Notes: generated from the letters alone by a model not told the origin. A DNA stretch of 64,000 nucleotides from Xylanimonas oleitrophica (GCF_003244315.1 NZ_QKWH01000003.1:248001-312000), one strand, 5' to 3'; positions 22,833 through 32,106 are shown, counted from the first letter of the stretch. Numbers and translations: made by a program.

Positions 22833-24137
22833 TCAGCCCTCCTGCACGTCGGCGTGCGCGGTCTGCGTGGTGGTGGCGGGCGCGTGGCCCGAGTAGTCGG
22901 CATGGTGCGGGTTCTCCCAGATCACCGTGCCGCCCTGGCCGAGGCCCACGCACATGGTGGTCAGGCCGTAGCGGACCTCGGGCTGCTGCTCGAACTGCCG
23001 GGCGAGCTGCATCATCAGGCGCACGCCCGAGGAGGCCAGCGGGTGCCCGACGGCGATCGCGCCGCCGTAGCGGTTGACGCGCTCGTCGTCGTCGGCGATG
23101 CCGAAGTGGTCGAGGAACGCGAGCACCTGGACGGCGAAGGCCTCGTTGATCTCGAAGAGGCCGATGTCCTCGATGGTCAGGCCCGCCTTGGCGAGCGCCT
23201 TCTCCGTGGCGGGCACGGGGCCGATGCCCATCACCGCCGGGTCGACCCCGGCGAAGGCGGAGGAGACCAGGCGCATGCGCACGGGCAGGCCGAGCTCCTC
23301 GGCGACGTCGCCGGCGGCCAGGAGAGACGCGGTCGCACCGTCGGTGAGGGGGGAGGCGTTGCCCGCGGTGACACGGCCGCCCGGCCGGAACGGCGTCTTG
23401 AGGTCACGGATGGCCTCGACGGTGGTGCCGGGGCGCGGCAGCTCGTCGGCGGTGGCCAGGCCCCAGCCCTTCTCGGCGGAGCGCACGGCGACGGGCACCA
23501 GCTCGGGGCCGATGTCGCCGTTGGCCAGCGCCTTGGCGTACTTGGTCTGGCTCGCCACGGCGTAGGCGTCGGCGCGCTCCTTGGTCAGGTGCGGGAACCG
23601 GTCGTGGAGGTTCTCCGCCGTGACGCCCATGTTGAGGGCCTCGGCGTCCACCAGGCGCTCGGCCATGAAGCGGGGGTTGGGGTCGGCGTCGAACCCCATG
23701 GGGTGGCGGCCCATGTGCTCGACACCGCCCGCGATGACCACGTCCTGGGCGCCGACGGCGATGCCGGCGGCCGTCGTGGTCACGGCGGTCATGGCGCCCG
23801 CGCACATGCGGTCGATGGCGTAGCCGGGCACGGTGCTCGGCAGGCCGGCCAGCATGGCGACGGTGCGGCCGAGGGTCAGGCCCTGGTCGCCCTGCTGGGT
23901 GGTGGCGGCGACGGCCACCTCGTCCACCCGCTCGGGCGGAAGCTGCGGGTGGCGGCGCACGAGCTCGCGCACCGCCTTGACGACGAGGTCGTCGGCACGG
24001 GTCTCGGCGTAGAGACCGTCGGGGCGGGCCTTGCCGAACGGCGTGCGGACGCCGTCGACGAAGACGACGTCGCGCAGCGCGGGGCGGCGGGCGTCCGTGG
24101 CGCGGCCTGCGGGGGCAGCCGTGGTGGCCTGGGTCAT
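22833..24137 (-). CDS. fadA: thiolase (acetyl-CoA acyltransferase)
   Basis: About 434 residues, a degradative-type thiolase performing the last step of the beta-oxidation cycle. The acyl-accepting cysteine is in DRMCAGAMTA, the second active-site motif is NRYGGAIAVGHPLASSG with its histidine, and the last cysteine is in TMCVGLGQGG. The ATG at 24137 is selected because homology starts soon after (RDVVFVDGVRTPFGK); the frame is open to 24257. It is the first gene of the fadA-fadB operon, so its upstream gap (24138-24302) should hold the promoter; I see no clear operator there. Confidence 0.94.
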   Translation of the reverse strand: MTQATTAAPAGRATDARRPALRDVVFVDGVRTPFGKARPDGLYAETRADDLVVKAVRELVRRHPQLPPERVDEVAVAATTQQGDQGLTLGRTVAMLAGLPSTVPGYAIDRMCAGAMTAVTTTAAGIAVGAQDVVIAGGVEHMGRHPMGFDADPNPRFMAERLVDAEALNMGVTAENLHDRFPHLTKERADAYAVASQTKYAKALANGDIGPELVPVAVRSAEKGWGLATADELPRPGTTVEAIRDLKTPFRPGGRVTAGNASPLTDGATASLLAAGDVAEELGLPVRMRLVSSAFAGVDPAVMGIGPVPATEKALAKAGLTIEDIGLFEINEAFAVQVLAFLDHFGIADDDERVNRYGGAIAVGHPLASSGVRLMMQLARQFEQQPEVRYGLTTMCVGLGQGGTVIWENPHHADYSGHAPATTTQTAHADVQEG

Positions 24138-24302
24138 GTCAGCTCCATCTGCGACGGATGGTCGGGGACGACGGCGTCCGCGGAGCGACGCCGCTCGGCT
24201 GTGCCCCGTCCGTGGCGTGACCCGGGACACAGCAGTACACGCTACCGCGAGTACCACGAAAAGCCCAGCGGCAGGTGAGACCCGGTCTCAGCACGACGCA
24301 GC

Positions 24303-24353
24303 GGGCGGGAGGCTCGGCACCCACCCGGAGGGTGCGCGCCGAGCCTCCCGCCC
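24303..24353 (-). terminator. terminator downstream of the RNase D-like gene
   Basis: A perfect 16-bp stem (GGGCGGGAGGCTCGGC and its complement at 24338-24353) starting 12 bp beyond the stop codon, with a nested GCACCC/GGGTGC hairpin in its loop. Confidence 0.75.
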
Positions 24354-24364
24354 GGGGAGAGGGG

Positions 24365-25666
24365 TCAGTCGAGGTCGGCGAAGGCCTTCGCGAGCGGCGC
24401 GGCCAGCAGCTCGACCTGCCAGGGCCGCGCCCCGCGGCCGCGCAGGAACTCGGCCACCGTCTCGGCCGTCGCCGGCTCGGGCGGCGTCCAGCACAGGCGG
24501 CGCAGGGCCTCCGGCTGCAGCAGGTTCTCGACCGGCACGTCCAGCTCGGCCGAGCGTGCCGCCACCAGCTCGCGCGCCGCCGTCAGGCGCCGCGCGGCCA
24601 CAGGGTCGCGGTCCGCCCACGTGCGCGGCTGCGGCGGACCCTCGGTGCGCGGGCCGCGCAGGCTCGGGAGCTGGTCGGCGGGCAGCGCCAGCGCCTCGTC
24701 GATCGCCCGCTGCCACGCCGCGGCCCGTCGGCGCGTGCCCTTGCCCGCGAACTCCGGCAGCGCCACGAGCTGGCCGGCCGTGCGGGGCATGGCCACGGCG
24801 GCCGCCGTGATGGCGCGGTCCGGCAGCACGCGACCGGGAGCGATGTCGCGCGCCCGCGCGGAGGCGTCGCGCGCCTTCCACAGCGACCGCACGACGGCGA
24901 GCTGGCGGCGGTCGCGCAGCGTGTGCGTGCCGGACACGCGCCGCCACGGCTCCGGCTTGGGGGCCGGCGGGGGAGCGGTGCGCACGGCCTCGAACTCCTG
25001 CGCGGCCCACTCGGCCTTGCCCGCGGCCTCCAGACGCCGGCCCAGCTCTTCGCGCAGCTCCACCAGCACCTCCACGTCCAGCGCGGCGTACCGCAGCCAG
25101 TCGGAGGGCAGCGGGCGGGTGGACCAGTCGACGGCGGAGTGCTCCTTCGCCAGGCCCAGGCCCAGCAGCTCCGCCACGACGGCGGCCAGCCCCACGCGCT
25201 CGAGGCCCAGCAGACGGGCCGCGAGCTCGGTGTCGAACACCCGTGCCGGGCGCAGGCCGTGCTCCGCCAGCCCGGGCAGGTCCTGCGAGGCCGCGTGCAG
25301 CACCCACTCGGCGTCGCCCACGGCCTCGCCGATCGCGGACAGGTCCGGCAGCGCCACCGGGTCGATGAGCGCGGTGCCGGCCCCCCGGCGGCGCAGCTGC
25401 ACCAGGAACGTCGCCTGCCCGTACCGATAGCCCGAGGCGCGCTCGGCGTCCGCGGCGACCGGGCCCGTGCCGGTGCGGAACGCCTCGACGACCCGGGCGA
25501 GGGCCGACGGGGTGGCGACGACCTCGCCCACGCCGTCGGCGGGCTCGGTCAGGGGGACGACGGTGCGGGGCTCGTCGGGACGCGGCTCGTCTGGCGCGGG
25601 CTGCGTCGGCCCGCCGTGGGCTGGCCCGGGCTGCAGCGCCCCGGGCGTGTCGGCGCTCTCGGTCAC
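24365..25666 (-). CDS. ribonuclease D-like 3'-5' exonuclease with HRDC domain
   Basis: About 433 residues. After a Pro-rich leader of ~60 residues, the DEDD exonuclease fold begins with VAADAERASGYRYG (first Asp and Glu), followed by LHAASQDLPGL (second Asp) and DWLRYAALDVEVLVEL (last Asp with the Tyr of the DEDDy class). HRDC domains occupy the C-terminal half (LVRSLWKARDASARARDIAPGRVLPD). It processes structured RNA 3' ends in other bacteria. The GTG at 25666 overlaps the DUF3000 stop (GTGA), so the two are coupled, as in the mycobacterial Rv2680-Rv2681 pair recalled from memory. Confidence 0.88.
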   Translation of the reverse strand: MTESADTPGALQPGPAHGGPTQPAPDEPRPDEPRTVVPLTEPADGVGEVVATPSALARVVEAFRTGTGPVAADAERASGYRYGQATFLVQLRRRGAGTALIDPVALPDLSAIGEAVGDAEWVLHAASQDLPGLAEHGLRPARVFDTELAARLLGLERVGLAAVVAELLGLGLAKEHSAVDWSTRPLPSDWLRYAALDVEVLVELREELGRRLEAAGKAEWAAQEFEAVRTAPPPAPKPEPWRRVSGTHTLRDRRQLAVVRSLWKARDASARARDIAPGRVLPDRAITAAAVAMPRTAGQLVALPEFAGKGTRRRAAAWQRAIDEALALPADQLPSLRGPRTEGPPQPRTWADRDPVAARRLTAARELVAARSAELDVPVENLLQPEALRRLCWTPPEPATAETVAEFLRGRGARPWQVELLAAPLAKAFADLD

Positions 25667-26244
25667 GGCCCTACCGTATGCCGCCGCGAGGTCAGGGCGG
25701 TGACGCCGTCGGGCAGGGGCGGGAGCCCTCCGGCCGTGGACATCAGGTCCGTCCAGAGCGTCAGGTGCGTGCCGAGGGCGGTGTCGGTCGGCGTCCACGA
25801 CGCCCGGATCTCCAGGTCGACGGCGTCGGGCGTGCCCTCCAGGGCACCGAAGCTGCTCGACAGCACGCGCGTCACCGTGCCGCCCAGGGCGAGGACCTGC
25901 GCCCCGGCGGCCTCGATCGTCTCGGTCACCCACGACCACGCGACGTCGGCCAGCAGGGGGTCGGCGGCCATCTCCGCCTCGAGGGTCGCGCGCACCAGCG
26001 TCACCACGCGGAAGTCGCCCTGCCAGGCGTCCTGGCCCGCCGGGTCGTGCAGCACCACGAAGCGGCCGGTGGCCACCTCGTCGCCGGCGCTGGTGACCTC
26101 ACCCTCGAGCGCCGCGGTGAACGGCGCGATGCGGGTGGGGCCCGGCACCTCCTGGAGCCGGACCTCGGGGCGATGGCGCGGCCCGCGCATCGAGCGCAGC
26201 GCGGCCGCGAACCGGGCGGGAGGTTCCCGCTGCTCGAGCGTCAC
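25663..26244 (-). CDS. DUF3000 domain protein
   Basis: A 193-residue protein spanning the whole DUF3000 family, which is nearly restricted to actinobacteria and of unknown function. Typical segments are PARFAAALRSMRG, RPEVRLQEVPGPTRIAPF and EIRASWTPTD. It is the promoter-proximal gene of a two-gene unit with the RNase D-like protein, with a 4-bp overlap. This tight, conserved partnership suggests a role in RNA metabolism, but that is only inference from context. Confidence 0.82.
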   Translation of the reverse strand: MTLEQREPPARFAAALRSMRGPRHRPEVRLQEVPGPTRIAPFTAALEGEVTSAGDEVATGRFVVLHDPAGQDAWQGDFRVVTLVRATLEAEMAADPLLADVAWSWVTETIEAAGAQVLALGGTVTRVLSSSFGALEGTPDAVDLEIRASWTPTDTALGTHLTLWTDLMSTAGGLPPLPDGVTALTSRRHTVGP

Positions 26245-26332
26245 CCCACCACGCTAGGCCGCGCCAGGGCCGGACCGGCGCAGGCCCGCCGCAGGGCGCC
26301 ACGGCCGCGACCGGATCGTGATGTTTTGTCCC

Positions 26333-26358
26333 GTGCTCCCCGCACGGAGCACTAGGCT
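26333..26358 (+). promoter_or_regulatory. gnd operon promoter with inverted repeat
   Basis: GTGCTCC-CCGCAC-GGAGCAC (26333-26352) is a perfect 7-bp inverted repeat lying directly against TAGGCT (26353-26358), a probable -10 box 58 bp before the gnd ATG. It may be an operator for the gnd-ligase operon, or a transcribed hairpin if the promoter lies further upstream. Confidence 0.35.
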
Positions 26359-26416
26359 GGCCGAGGCGCTGTTCGCACCACGCGACGCACGACGCGACGA
26401 CGAAGGAGCACGCGAG

Positions 26417-27880
26417 ATGACCGAGAGCACGACGGCGCAGGCCACGGCAGGGACCGCGCAGATCGGTGTCACCGGGCTGGCGGTCATGGGCCGCAACCTG
26501 GCCCGCAACCTCGCCCGGCACGGGTACACCGTGGCGGTGCACAACCGCTCCTCCTCGCGCACCCGATCGCTGGTCGAGGAGGCCGGACACGAGGGCACGT
26601 TCGTGCCCTCGGAGTCGATGGCCGAGTTCGTCGCGTCGCTCGAGCGCCCCCGCAAGGTCGTGATCATGGTCAAGGCCGGCGCCCCCACCGACGCCGTCAT
26701 CGACGAGCTGGTGCCGCTGCTCGAGGAGGGCGACATCGTCGTCGACGCCGGCAACGCCCACTTCCCGGACACGGTGCGCCGCGAGCGGGCGCTGCGCGCC
26801 CACGGCCTGCACTTCGTCGGCACCGGCGTCTCCGGCGGTGAGGAGGGCGCGCTCAACGGCCCGTCGATCATGCCGGGCGGCACCCGGGAGTCGTACGCGT
26901 CGCTGGGCCCGATCCTCGAGGACATCTCGGCCAAGGTCGACGGCGTCCCGTGCTGCACGTACGTGGGGCCCGACGGCGCCGGGCACTTCGTCAAGATGGT
27001 GCACAACGGCATCGAGTACGCCGACATGCAGCTCATCGCCGAGGCCTACGACCTGCTGCGCCAGGGCCTGGGCGCCTCGGCCCGGGAGATCGGCGAGATC
27101 TTCGCGCGGTGGAACACCGGCGACCTGGAGTCGTTCCTCATCGAGATCACCGCCGACGTGCTGCAGCACGTGGACGCCGAGACCGGCCAGGCCTTCGTCG
27201 ACGTCGTCCTGGACCAGGCCGAGCAGAAGGGCACCGGCCGCTGGACCGTGCAGAACGGCCTCGACCTGGGCGTTCCCATCACGGGCATCGCGGAGGCGAC
27301 CTTCGCCCGCGCCCTGTCGGGGTCGGTGCCGCAGCGCGAGGCCGCGCGGGCCGTGCTGCCGGCCGACGCCGAGCCGTGGGAGGTCACGGACCGCGAGGCG
27401 TTCGTCGAGGACGTGCGCCTGGCGCTGTACGCCTCCAAGGTGGTGGCCTACTCCCAGGGGTTCGACCAGATCGCCGCGGCGTCGGCCGAGAACGGCTGGG
27501 ACATCGACCGCGGGGCCATGGCTCGGATCTGGCGCGGCGGCTGCATCATCCGCGCCCGGTTCCTGGACCGCATCACCGAGGCGTACGAGCGCGAGCCGGG
27601 ACTGCCCCTGCTACTCGCCGACGAGTACTTCACCGGGGCCGTGGGCAACGGCCTGGCCGCGTGGCGCCGTGTCGTGGCGCAGGCCGCCACGCACGGCGTG
27701 CCGACCCCGGCCTTCTCCTCCTCGCTGGCCTACTACGACGGCGTGCGCGCCCAGCGCCTTCCCGCCGCGCTCGTCCAGGCCCAGCGCGACTTCTTCGGCG
27801 CGCACACCTACCGGCGCGTCGACAAGGAAGGCACGTTCCACACCGAGTGGTCCGGCGACCGTAACGAGAGCGAGGCGTGA
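26417..27880 (+). CDS. gnd: NADP-dependent 6-phosphogluconate dehydrogenase
   Basis: A 487-residue cytosolic enzyme of the oxidative pentose phosphate pathway, oxidatively decarboxylating 6-phosphogluconate to ribulose 5-phosphate. GVTGLAVMGRNLARNLA is the dinucleotide loop and HNRSSSRT the NADP phosphate contact. GTGVSGGEEGALNGPSIMPGG and FVKMVHNGIEYADMQLIAE are the substrate motifs with the catalytic Lys. The length is that of the long, E. coli-like class. GGAGCACGCGAG precedes the ATG. It heads a three-gene operon: each following gene begins with a GTG overlapping the previous TGA by 4 bp. Confidence 0.96.
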   Translation: MTESTTAQATAGTAQIGVTGLAVMGRNLARNLARHGYTVAVHNRSSSRTRSLVEEAGHEGTFVPSESMAEFVASLERPRKVVIMVKAGAPTDAVIDELVPLLEEGDIVVDAGNAHFPDTVRRERALRAHGLHFVGTGVSGGEEGALNGPSIMPGGTRESYASLGPILEDISAKVDGVPCCTYVGPDGAGHFVKMVHNGIEYADMQLIAEAYDLLRQGLGASAREIGEIFARWNTGDLESFLIEITADVLQHVDAETGQAFVDVVLDQAEQKGTGRWTVQNGLDLGVPITGIAEATFARALSGSVPQREAARAVLPADAEPWEVTDREAFVEDVRLALYASKVVAYSQGFDQIAAASAENGWDIDRGAMARIWRGGCIIRARFLDRITEAYEREPGLPLLLADEYFTGAVGNGLAAWRRVVAQAATHGVPTPAFSSSLAYYDGVRAQRLPAALVQAQRDFFGAHTYRRVDKEGTFHTEWSGDRNESEA

Positions 27881-29220
27881 GCAAACCCGTGAGCAGCAGC
27901 GACCAGACGACCGGAGGCGTCCGAGAGGGCGTCCGGCCGGTCATCGTCGGTTCCGACATCGGCGTCTACGCCCTCGCCCGCTCGTTCCACGAGCGCTACG
28001 GGGCGCGCACCACCGTGGTGGCGTTCGCCGAGCCCGGCCCGATCGCCCACAGCCGGATCATCGACCTCGTGCTGTCCGGCAGCGAGACGGAGGCCATCGT
28101 GGGCACCCTGCTGCGGGTGGCCGCCGAGCACGCCGCCGGGCCGGCGGCGTCCGACCGCCTGGTGCTGCTGACCAACATGGACTGGGTGGTGCGCGACCTC
28201 GTGCACCACCGCGAGGCGCTCGAGGCGGCCGGCTACGTGCTGCCGTTCGCCGACGCCGACACCATCGACCGCATCAGCGACAAGGCCGAGTTCCTCGCCG
28301 CCTGCGCCGAGATCGGGGTGCCCACGCCGGCCACGGTGGTCCAGGACTTCGCGCGCGCCGGCGAGCCCGGCTGGCAGCCGCAGCCCGTGCCGTTCGAGTT
28401 CCCCGTGATCGCCAAGGCCGCGAGCTCGGCCGACTACCACGGCGTGCGGTTCGAGGGGAAGAAGAAGATCTTCGAGATCGCCACCCCCGAGGAGCTCGAC
28501 AAGCTCTACGCCAGCCTCCGGGAGGCGGGCTACCGCGGCCGGTTCCTGGTGCAGGACATGATCCCCGGCGACGACACCCAGATGCGCTCGGTGACCACCT
28601 ACACCGACACCTCCGGGCGGGTCACCATGCGCTGCTCGGCCCGCGTGCTGCTCGAGGAGCGCACCCCGGCCGCCCGCGGCAACCCGTCGGCCATGATCGT
28701 CGAGGAGATCCCCGAGATCCTCGAGGCCGCAGCACGCCTGCACGAGCACACCGGGTGGCGCGGCTTCGCCAACTTCGACGTCAAGCTCGACCCGCGCGAC
28801 GGCACCTACCGCTTCTTCGAGCAGAACCCGCGCATCGGCCGCAACAACTACTACGTCACCGCCGGCGGCGTGAACCCCGCCGAGGTGCTGGTCGACGACG
28901 TCGTGCACGGCGTGCGCCGCGAGCCGGCCACGGCGCGCGACGAGGTGCTCTACGCCGTCGTGCCGCACGCGATGCTGCGCCGCTACGTGCTGGACCCGGT
29001 GCTCAGCAGCCGCGTGGCCGGCCTGATGAAGGCGAAGAAGACCGTGCACCCGCTGCGCTACCGCGCCGACGCCGGGTGGCGCCGCCGCCTCTACGTGCTC
29101 CAGGCGCTGGTCAACCACGTGCGCAAGTACCGCACCTACTACCCGTTGTCCGAGCTGCGGCGCGTCCACGCGGGCAACACGGCGGCCACCCCCGCACCGG
29201 CTCCGGGGGCGACGGCGTGA
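27877..29220 (+). CDS. ATP-grasp carboxylate-amine ligase (first of tandem pair)
   Basis: A 447-residue soluble ATP-grasp enzyme. The N-terminal preATP-grasp domain starts at RPVIVGSDIGVYALARSFHERYG. ATP lysines lie in FPVIAKAASSADYHG. The metal/ATP C-terminal motif is FFEQNPRIGRNNYYVTAGG (Glu, Asn, Arg). It resembles the carboxylate-amine ligase class that includes the enterococcal D-aspartate ligase, which activates a D-amino acid beta-carboxyl for attachment to the peptidoglycan lysine side chain. That makes an interpeptide-bridge function a reasonable inference. It overlaps gnd upstream and a paralogue downstream, both by GTGA, forcing co-expression. Confidence 0.85.
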   Translation: MSKPVSSSDQTTGGVREGVRPVIVGSDIGVYALARSFHERYGARTTVVAFAEPGPIAHSRIIDLVLSGSETEAIVGTLLRVAAEHAAGPAASDRLVLLTNMDWVVRDLVHHREALEAAGYVLPFADADTIDRISDKAEFLAACAEIGVPTPATVVQDFARAGEPGWQPQPVPFEFPVIAKAASSADYHGVRFEGKKKIFEIATPEELDKLYASLREAGYRGRFLVQDMIPGDDTQMRSVTTYTDTSGRVTMRCSARVLLEERTPAARGNPSAMIVEEIPEILEAAARLHEHTGWRGFANFDVKLDPRDGTYRFFEQNPRIGRNNYYVTAGGVNPAEVLVDDVVHGVRREPATARDEVLYAVVPHAMLRRYVLDPVLSSRVAGLMKAKKTVHPLRYRADAGWRRRLYVLQALVNHVRKYRTYYPLSELRRVHAGNTAATPAPAPGATA

Positions 29221-30485
29221 GCCGCCCCGCCCAGCCGCGGCCCGAGCTCCTGCCGGTCATCCTCGGTGGTGACATCGGCGTCTACGCCCTGGCGCGCGCC
29301 TTCCACGAGGAGTACGGCGTCGGCTCCACGGTGATCTCCGGGCTCGTGCCCGGGCCCATCGCCGACAGCCGGATCATCACCAACGTCACCGTCGCCGACA
29401 GCCACGACGAGCGCCAGCTCGTCGACGCCGCCGTGCGCGTGGCCCGCGAGGCGCTCGCGGCCGACCCGGGGCGCCGCCTGGTGCTGCTGGCCAACTCGGA
29501 CTGGCTGGTGCGCACCGTGGTGCGGGCCCGCGGCGAGCTCGAGGCGGCCGGGTACGTGGTGCCGTTCCTCGACGAGGACCTGCTCGACTCGGTCAGCGAC
29601 AAGGCCACCTTCGCCGAGGTGGCCGAGAAGGTGGGCCTGGCGGTGCCGCGCACCGTGGTGGTGGACTTCGCGCTGGCCGACGACCCGGCCTGGGCGCCGC
29701 CGCTGGTGGACGTGGGCTGGCCGCTGATCGCCAAGGCGGCATCCAGCGCGGACTACCAGGACGTCGAGTTCCCGGGCAAGCGCAAGGTGTTCGAGATCGG
29801 TACCCAGGTCGAGCTGGACGATCTGTGGGACCGCCTGCGCAAGGCAGGGTTCCGGGGCCGGTTCGTGGCTCAGGAGCTCATTCCGGGCGACGACACGCAG
29901 ATGCGTTCCATCACCGCGTACGTGGACGGTCACGGCGAGATCACCCTCATGGCCGGCGCGCACGTGCTCCTGGAGGAGCACACGCCCAACGGGCTCGGGA
30001 ACCCCGCCGCGATGATCACGGGCGACCTGGGGGAGATGTTCGACCAGGCGCGCGCGTTCCTCACGGCCACGGGCTACCGGGGCTTCGCGAACTTCGACGT
30101 CAAGGTGGACCCGCGCGACGGGCGCTTCGCGTTCTTCGAGGTCAACCCGCGGATCGGCCGCAACAACTACTACGTCACCGCCGCCGGGGCGAACGTGGCC
30201 CGGTTCGTGGTGGCCGACCATGTGGACGGCGTGCGGCTGGAGCCGGTACGGGTCGCCACCGAGGTGCTCTACTCGGTGCTGCCCACGGGTCTGCTGCTGC
30301 ACTACGTGCTCGACGCGGGGCTGCGGGACAAGGTCAAGCGCCTGGCCCGCGACACCCACCACCCGCTGGCGTACTGGGCGGCTGACGGCGGCCCCAAGCG
30401 CCGTGCGTACGTGGCGGCCGCCAAGCTGAACCAGCGCCGCAAGTTCCGCCGCTGGTACCCGAACCCCACCCAGACGGGGTTCTGA
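29217..30485 (+). CDS. ATP-grasp carboxylate-amine ligase (second of tandem pair)
   Basis: A 422-residue paralogue of the preceding gene, similar from end to end: LPVILGGDIGVYALARAFHEEYG, LIAKAASSADYQD, IPGDDTQMRS and FFEVNPRIGRNNYYVTAAG all recur, so it arose by tandem duplication. It differs in the central acceptor region and lacks the Ala/Pro tail of its neighbour, consistent with a changed substrate. The GTG at 29217 overlaps the upstream TGA. A terminator follows 32 bp after the stop, closing the gnd operon. The substrate is unknown; a second bridge amino acid is one possibility. Confidence 0.85.
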   Translation: MSRPAQPRPELLPVILGGDIGVYALARAFHEEYGVGSTVISGLVPGPIADSRIITNVTVADSHDERQLVDAAVRVAREALAADPGRRLVLLANSDWLVRTVVRARGELEAAGYVVPFLDEDLLDSVSDKATFAEVAEKVGLAVPRTVVVDFALADDPAWAPPLVDVGWPLIAKAASSADYQDVEFPGKRKVFEIGTQVELDDLWDRLRKAGFRGRFVAQELIPGDDTQMRSITAYVDGHGEITLMAGAHVLLEEHTPNGLGNPAAMITGDLGEMFDQARAFLTATGYRGFANFDVKVDPRDGRFAFFEVNPRIGRNNYYVTAAGANVARFVVADHVDGVRLEPVRVATEVLYSVLPTGLLLHYVLDAGLRDKVKRLARDTHHPLAYWAADGGPKRRAYVAAAKLNQRRKFRRWYPNPTQTGF

Positions 30486-30516
30486 GCCGGACACCGGCAC
30501 GGGCCGGCTCACGGCG

Positions 30517-30554
30517 CTCGGGCCCGGTCCTCCTCGCGGGAGACCGGGCCCGAG
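30517..30554 (+). terminator. terminator of the gnd-ligase operon
   Basis: A 13-bp perfect stem (CTCGGGCCCGGTC with its complement at 30542-30554) followed by GTGTTTCTC, a short T-rich tail on the plus strand. Confidence 0.8.
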
Positions 30555-30620
30555 GTGTTTCTCGCACGGCGAGGCCGCATCACCCGGCCCGCCGGCGCTC
30601 CTGCTCGTCGCTGCCGGGAC

Positions 30621-31166
30621 TCAGCCCAGCTCGCTGGTGCCCGCGTACAGGTGCAGCACCGGCACGTGCAGGTCGTCGCGGGCGCGCGAGGCCCAGTCGG
30701 AGTGGAACGTGTCCTCCACGGCGTGCGGGTACGTCACGACGACGACCTCCCGCACGTCACCCTGGCCCACCACGGTGCGCAGGGCGGGCAGCGGGTCGTC
30801 CTCGATGACCTCGCCGTCGGCCTGGGCCCCCGCGGCGCGCAGCGCGGCGACAGAGCCCGCCAGCTGCTCGGCCGCCGTCGCCGTCGCCTCGCGGGCGTCC
30901 GGCTCCTTGCCCAGCAGCTCGTCCCACGCGGCGCGCAGATCCCCGGCCCCCAGGTGGTCCACGAGGGACGTGACGAGGTTGCGTTCGGTGTCGGCGGGGA
31001 CGAGCACGTGGAACCGCACCGGGTCGGGCACGCCGTCGCCGTCGGGGTCGCGGTGCAGGGCCAGGACGTGCTCGACGTCGGCGTCGGTCAGCGTGTCCTC
31101 GGTGAGGACGACGACGGTGGTGCCGGCCAGGACGGCCGGGGCGGGGTCGTTGCTCTCGGTGGTCAT
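30621..31166 (-). CDS. hypothetical protein, possibly universal-stress-like
   Basis: A 181-residue acidic soluble protein. Beta-alpha patterns (TTVVVLTEDTLTDADVEHVL, RFHVLVPADTERN, EVVVVTYPHAVEDTFHSDWASRAR and VPVLHLYAGTSELG) suggest a Rossmann-like or USP-like fold, but no ATP-binding GxxG signature is clear. It is 10 bp upstream of the RibD-C gene on the minus strand (that gene starts farther upstream, at 31958, and is transcribed first). The short spacing suggests an operon with the reductase. Function unknown. Confidence 0.65.
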   Translation of the reverse strand: MTTESNDPAPAVLAGTTVVVLTEDTLTDADVEHVLALHRDPDGDGVPDPVRFHVLVPADTERNLVTSLVDHLGAGDLRAAWDELLGKEPDAREATATAAEQLAGSVAALRAAGAQADGEVIEDDPLPALRTVVGQGDVREVVVVTYPHAVEDTFHSDWASRARDDLHVPVLHLYAGTSELG

Positions 31167-31175
31167 GGCGCGAAT

Positions 31176-31958
31176 CTAGCCAGCATCCCGGGTGCCCGCC
31201 GGGTCGAGCCGCCACCGGGCGAGCAGCGTGCCCGCCTGCGGGTCGTGCAGCAGGTGCCCCAGGCGCGCACGGCGCTGCCCGGCCGTCCGTCCCCCGGGCA
31301 CGTCGGCCCCGGCGACGACCCGCCCCGGCGCCGGCCCCTCCAGGAGGGCGGTGGTGGTCAGGCACAGCTCGTCCACGAGATCGGCGGCCAGCAGCGACCC
31401 GAGCAGGTGCGGCCCCCCCTCGGTGAGCACGCGCGACAGGCCGCGAGCCGCGAGGTCGGCGAGCGCAGCCGCCAGGTCCGGGGCCTGGTCGCCGTGCACC
31501 AGCACGTTCTCCGCCGGGACCACCGTCCGGGCCAGGGCCGCTCCGGCCTCTCCCGTGACCACCAGGGGCGGCACCTCGCCGGGGAGGCACGACGGCGGCA
31601 CCTGGCCGGTGCGGGTCACCAGCGCCAGCCGCAGCGGCGCCGAGCCCGCCGGGGCCAGGTGCTCCAGCCCCGCCGGGCGCCCGATCTGGTCGTACCCCTC
31701 CGCCCGGGCCGTGCCCGCCCCGACGAGCACGACGTCGGCGACGGCACGCAGCAGGCGGAACACCCGGAAGTCGGCGTCGTCGTTGATCGATCCGGAACGG
31801 TGGTCGGGCCCCCACGCGGCCCCGTCCACCGACGCCACCATGTTGGCCCGCAGCATGCCGGGCTCGTGGGAGTACAGGGCGGCCAGCTCCTCCTCCCCGT
31901 CGTCGGCGGGCAGAGGACGAACCTGCGGGACGAGCTGCGTCAGGTCGGGGAGAACCAT
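31176..31958 (-). CDS. pyrimidine reductase family protein (RibD C-terminal domain)
   Basis: About 260 residues of the RibD C-terminal/dihydrofolate-reductase-like fold. MVASVDGAAWGPD is the substrate/NADPH strand. DVVLVGAGTARAEGY is the nucleotide loop. RVLTEGGPHLLGSLLAADLVDELCLT is the hallmark C-terminal motif. It lacks the deaminase half of full RibD, like many actinobacterial stand-alone members whose substrate is not known. I use the ATG at 31958, where homology begins; the frame is open upstream. It is divergent from zapE. Confidence 0.83.
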   Translation of the reverse strand: MVLPDLTQLVPQVRPLPADDGEEELAALYSHEPGMLRANMVASVDGAAWGPDHRSGSINDDADFRVFRLLRAVADVVLVGAGTARAEGYDQIGRPAGLEHLAPAGSAPLRLALVTRTGQVPPSCLPGEVPPLVVTGEAGAALARTVVPAENVLVHGDQAPDLAAALADLAARGLSRVLTEGGPHLLGSLLAADLVDELCLTTTALLEGPAPGRVVAGADVPGGRTAGQRRARLGHLLHDPQAGTLLARWRLDPAGTRDAG

Positions 31959-32106
31959 GCGCGCAGCCTCCCAGGCCGCGGCGGGAGCCGCAGCACGGGC
32001 ACGACCGCCACGGGCAGCCCGAGGACGCGACTGACCGCCCTGCCAGCAACCCGCCCTCCCCGGGCCAGGCGTCCCGCGGGTGGCGCGGAGCGTAATCTTG
32101 ACCCCC

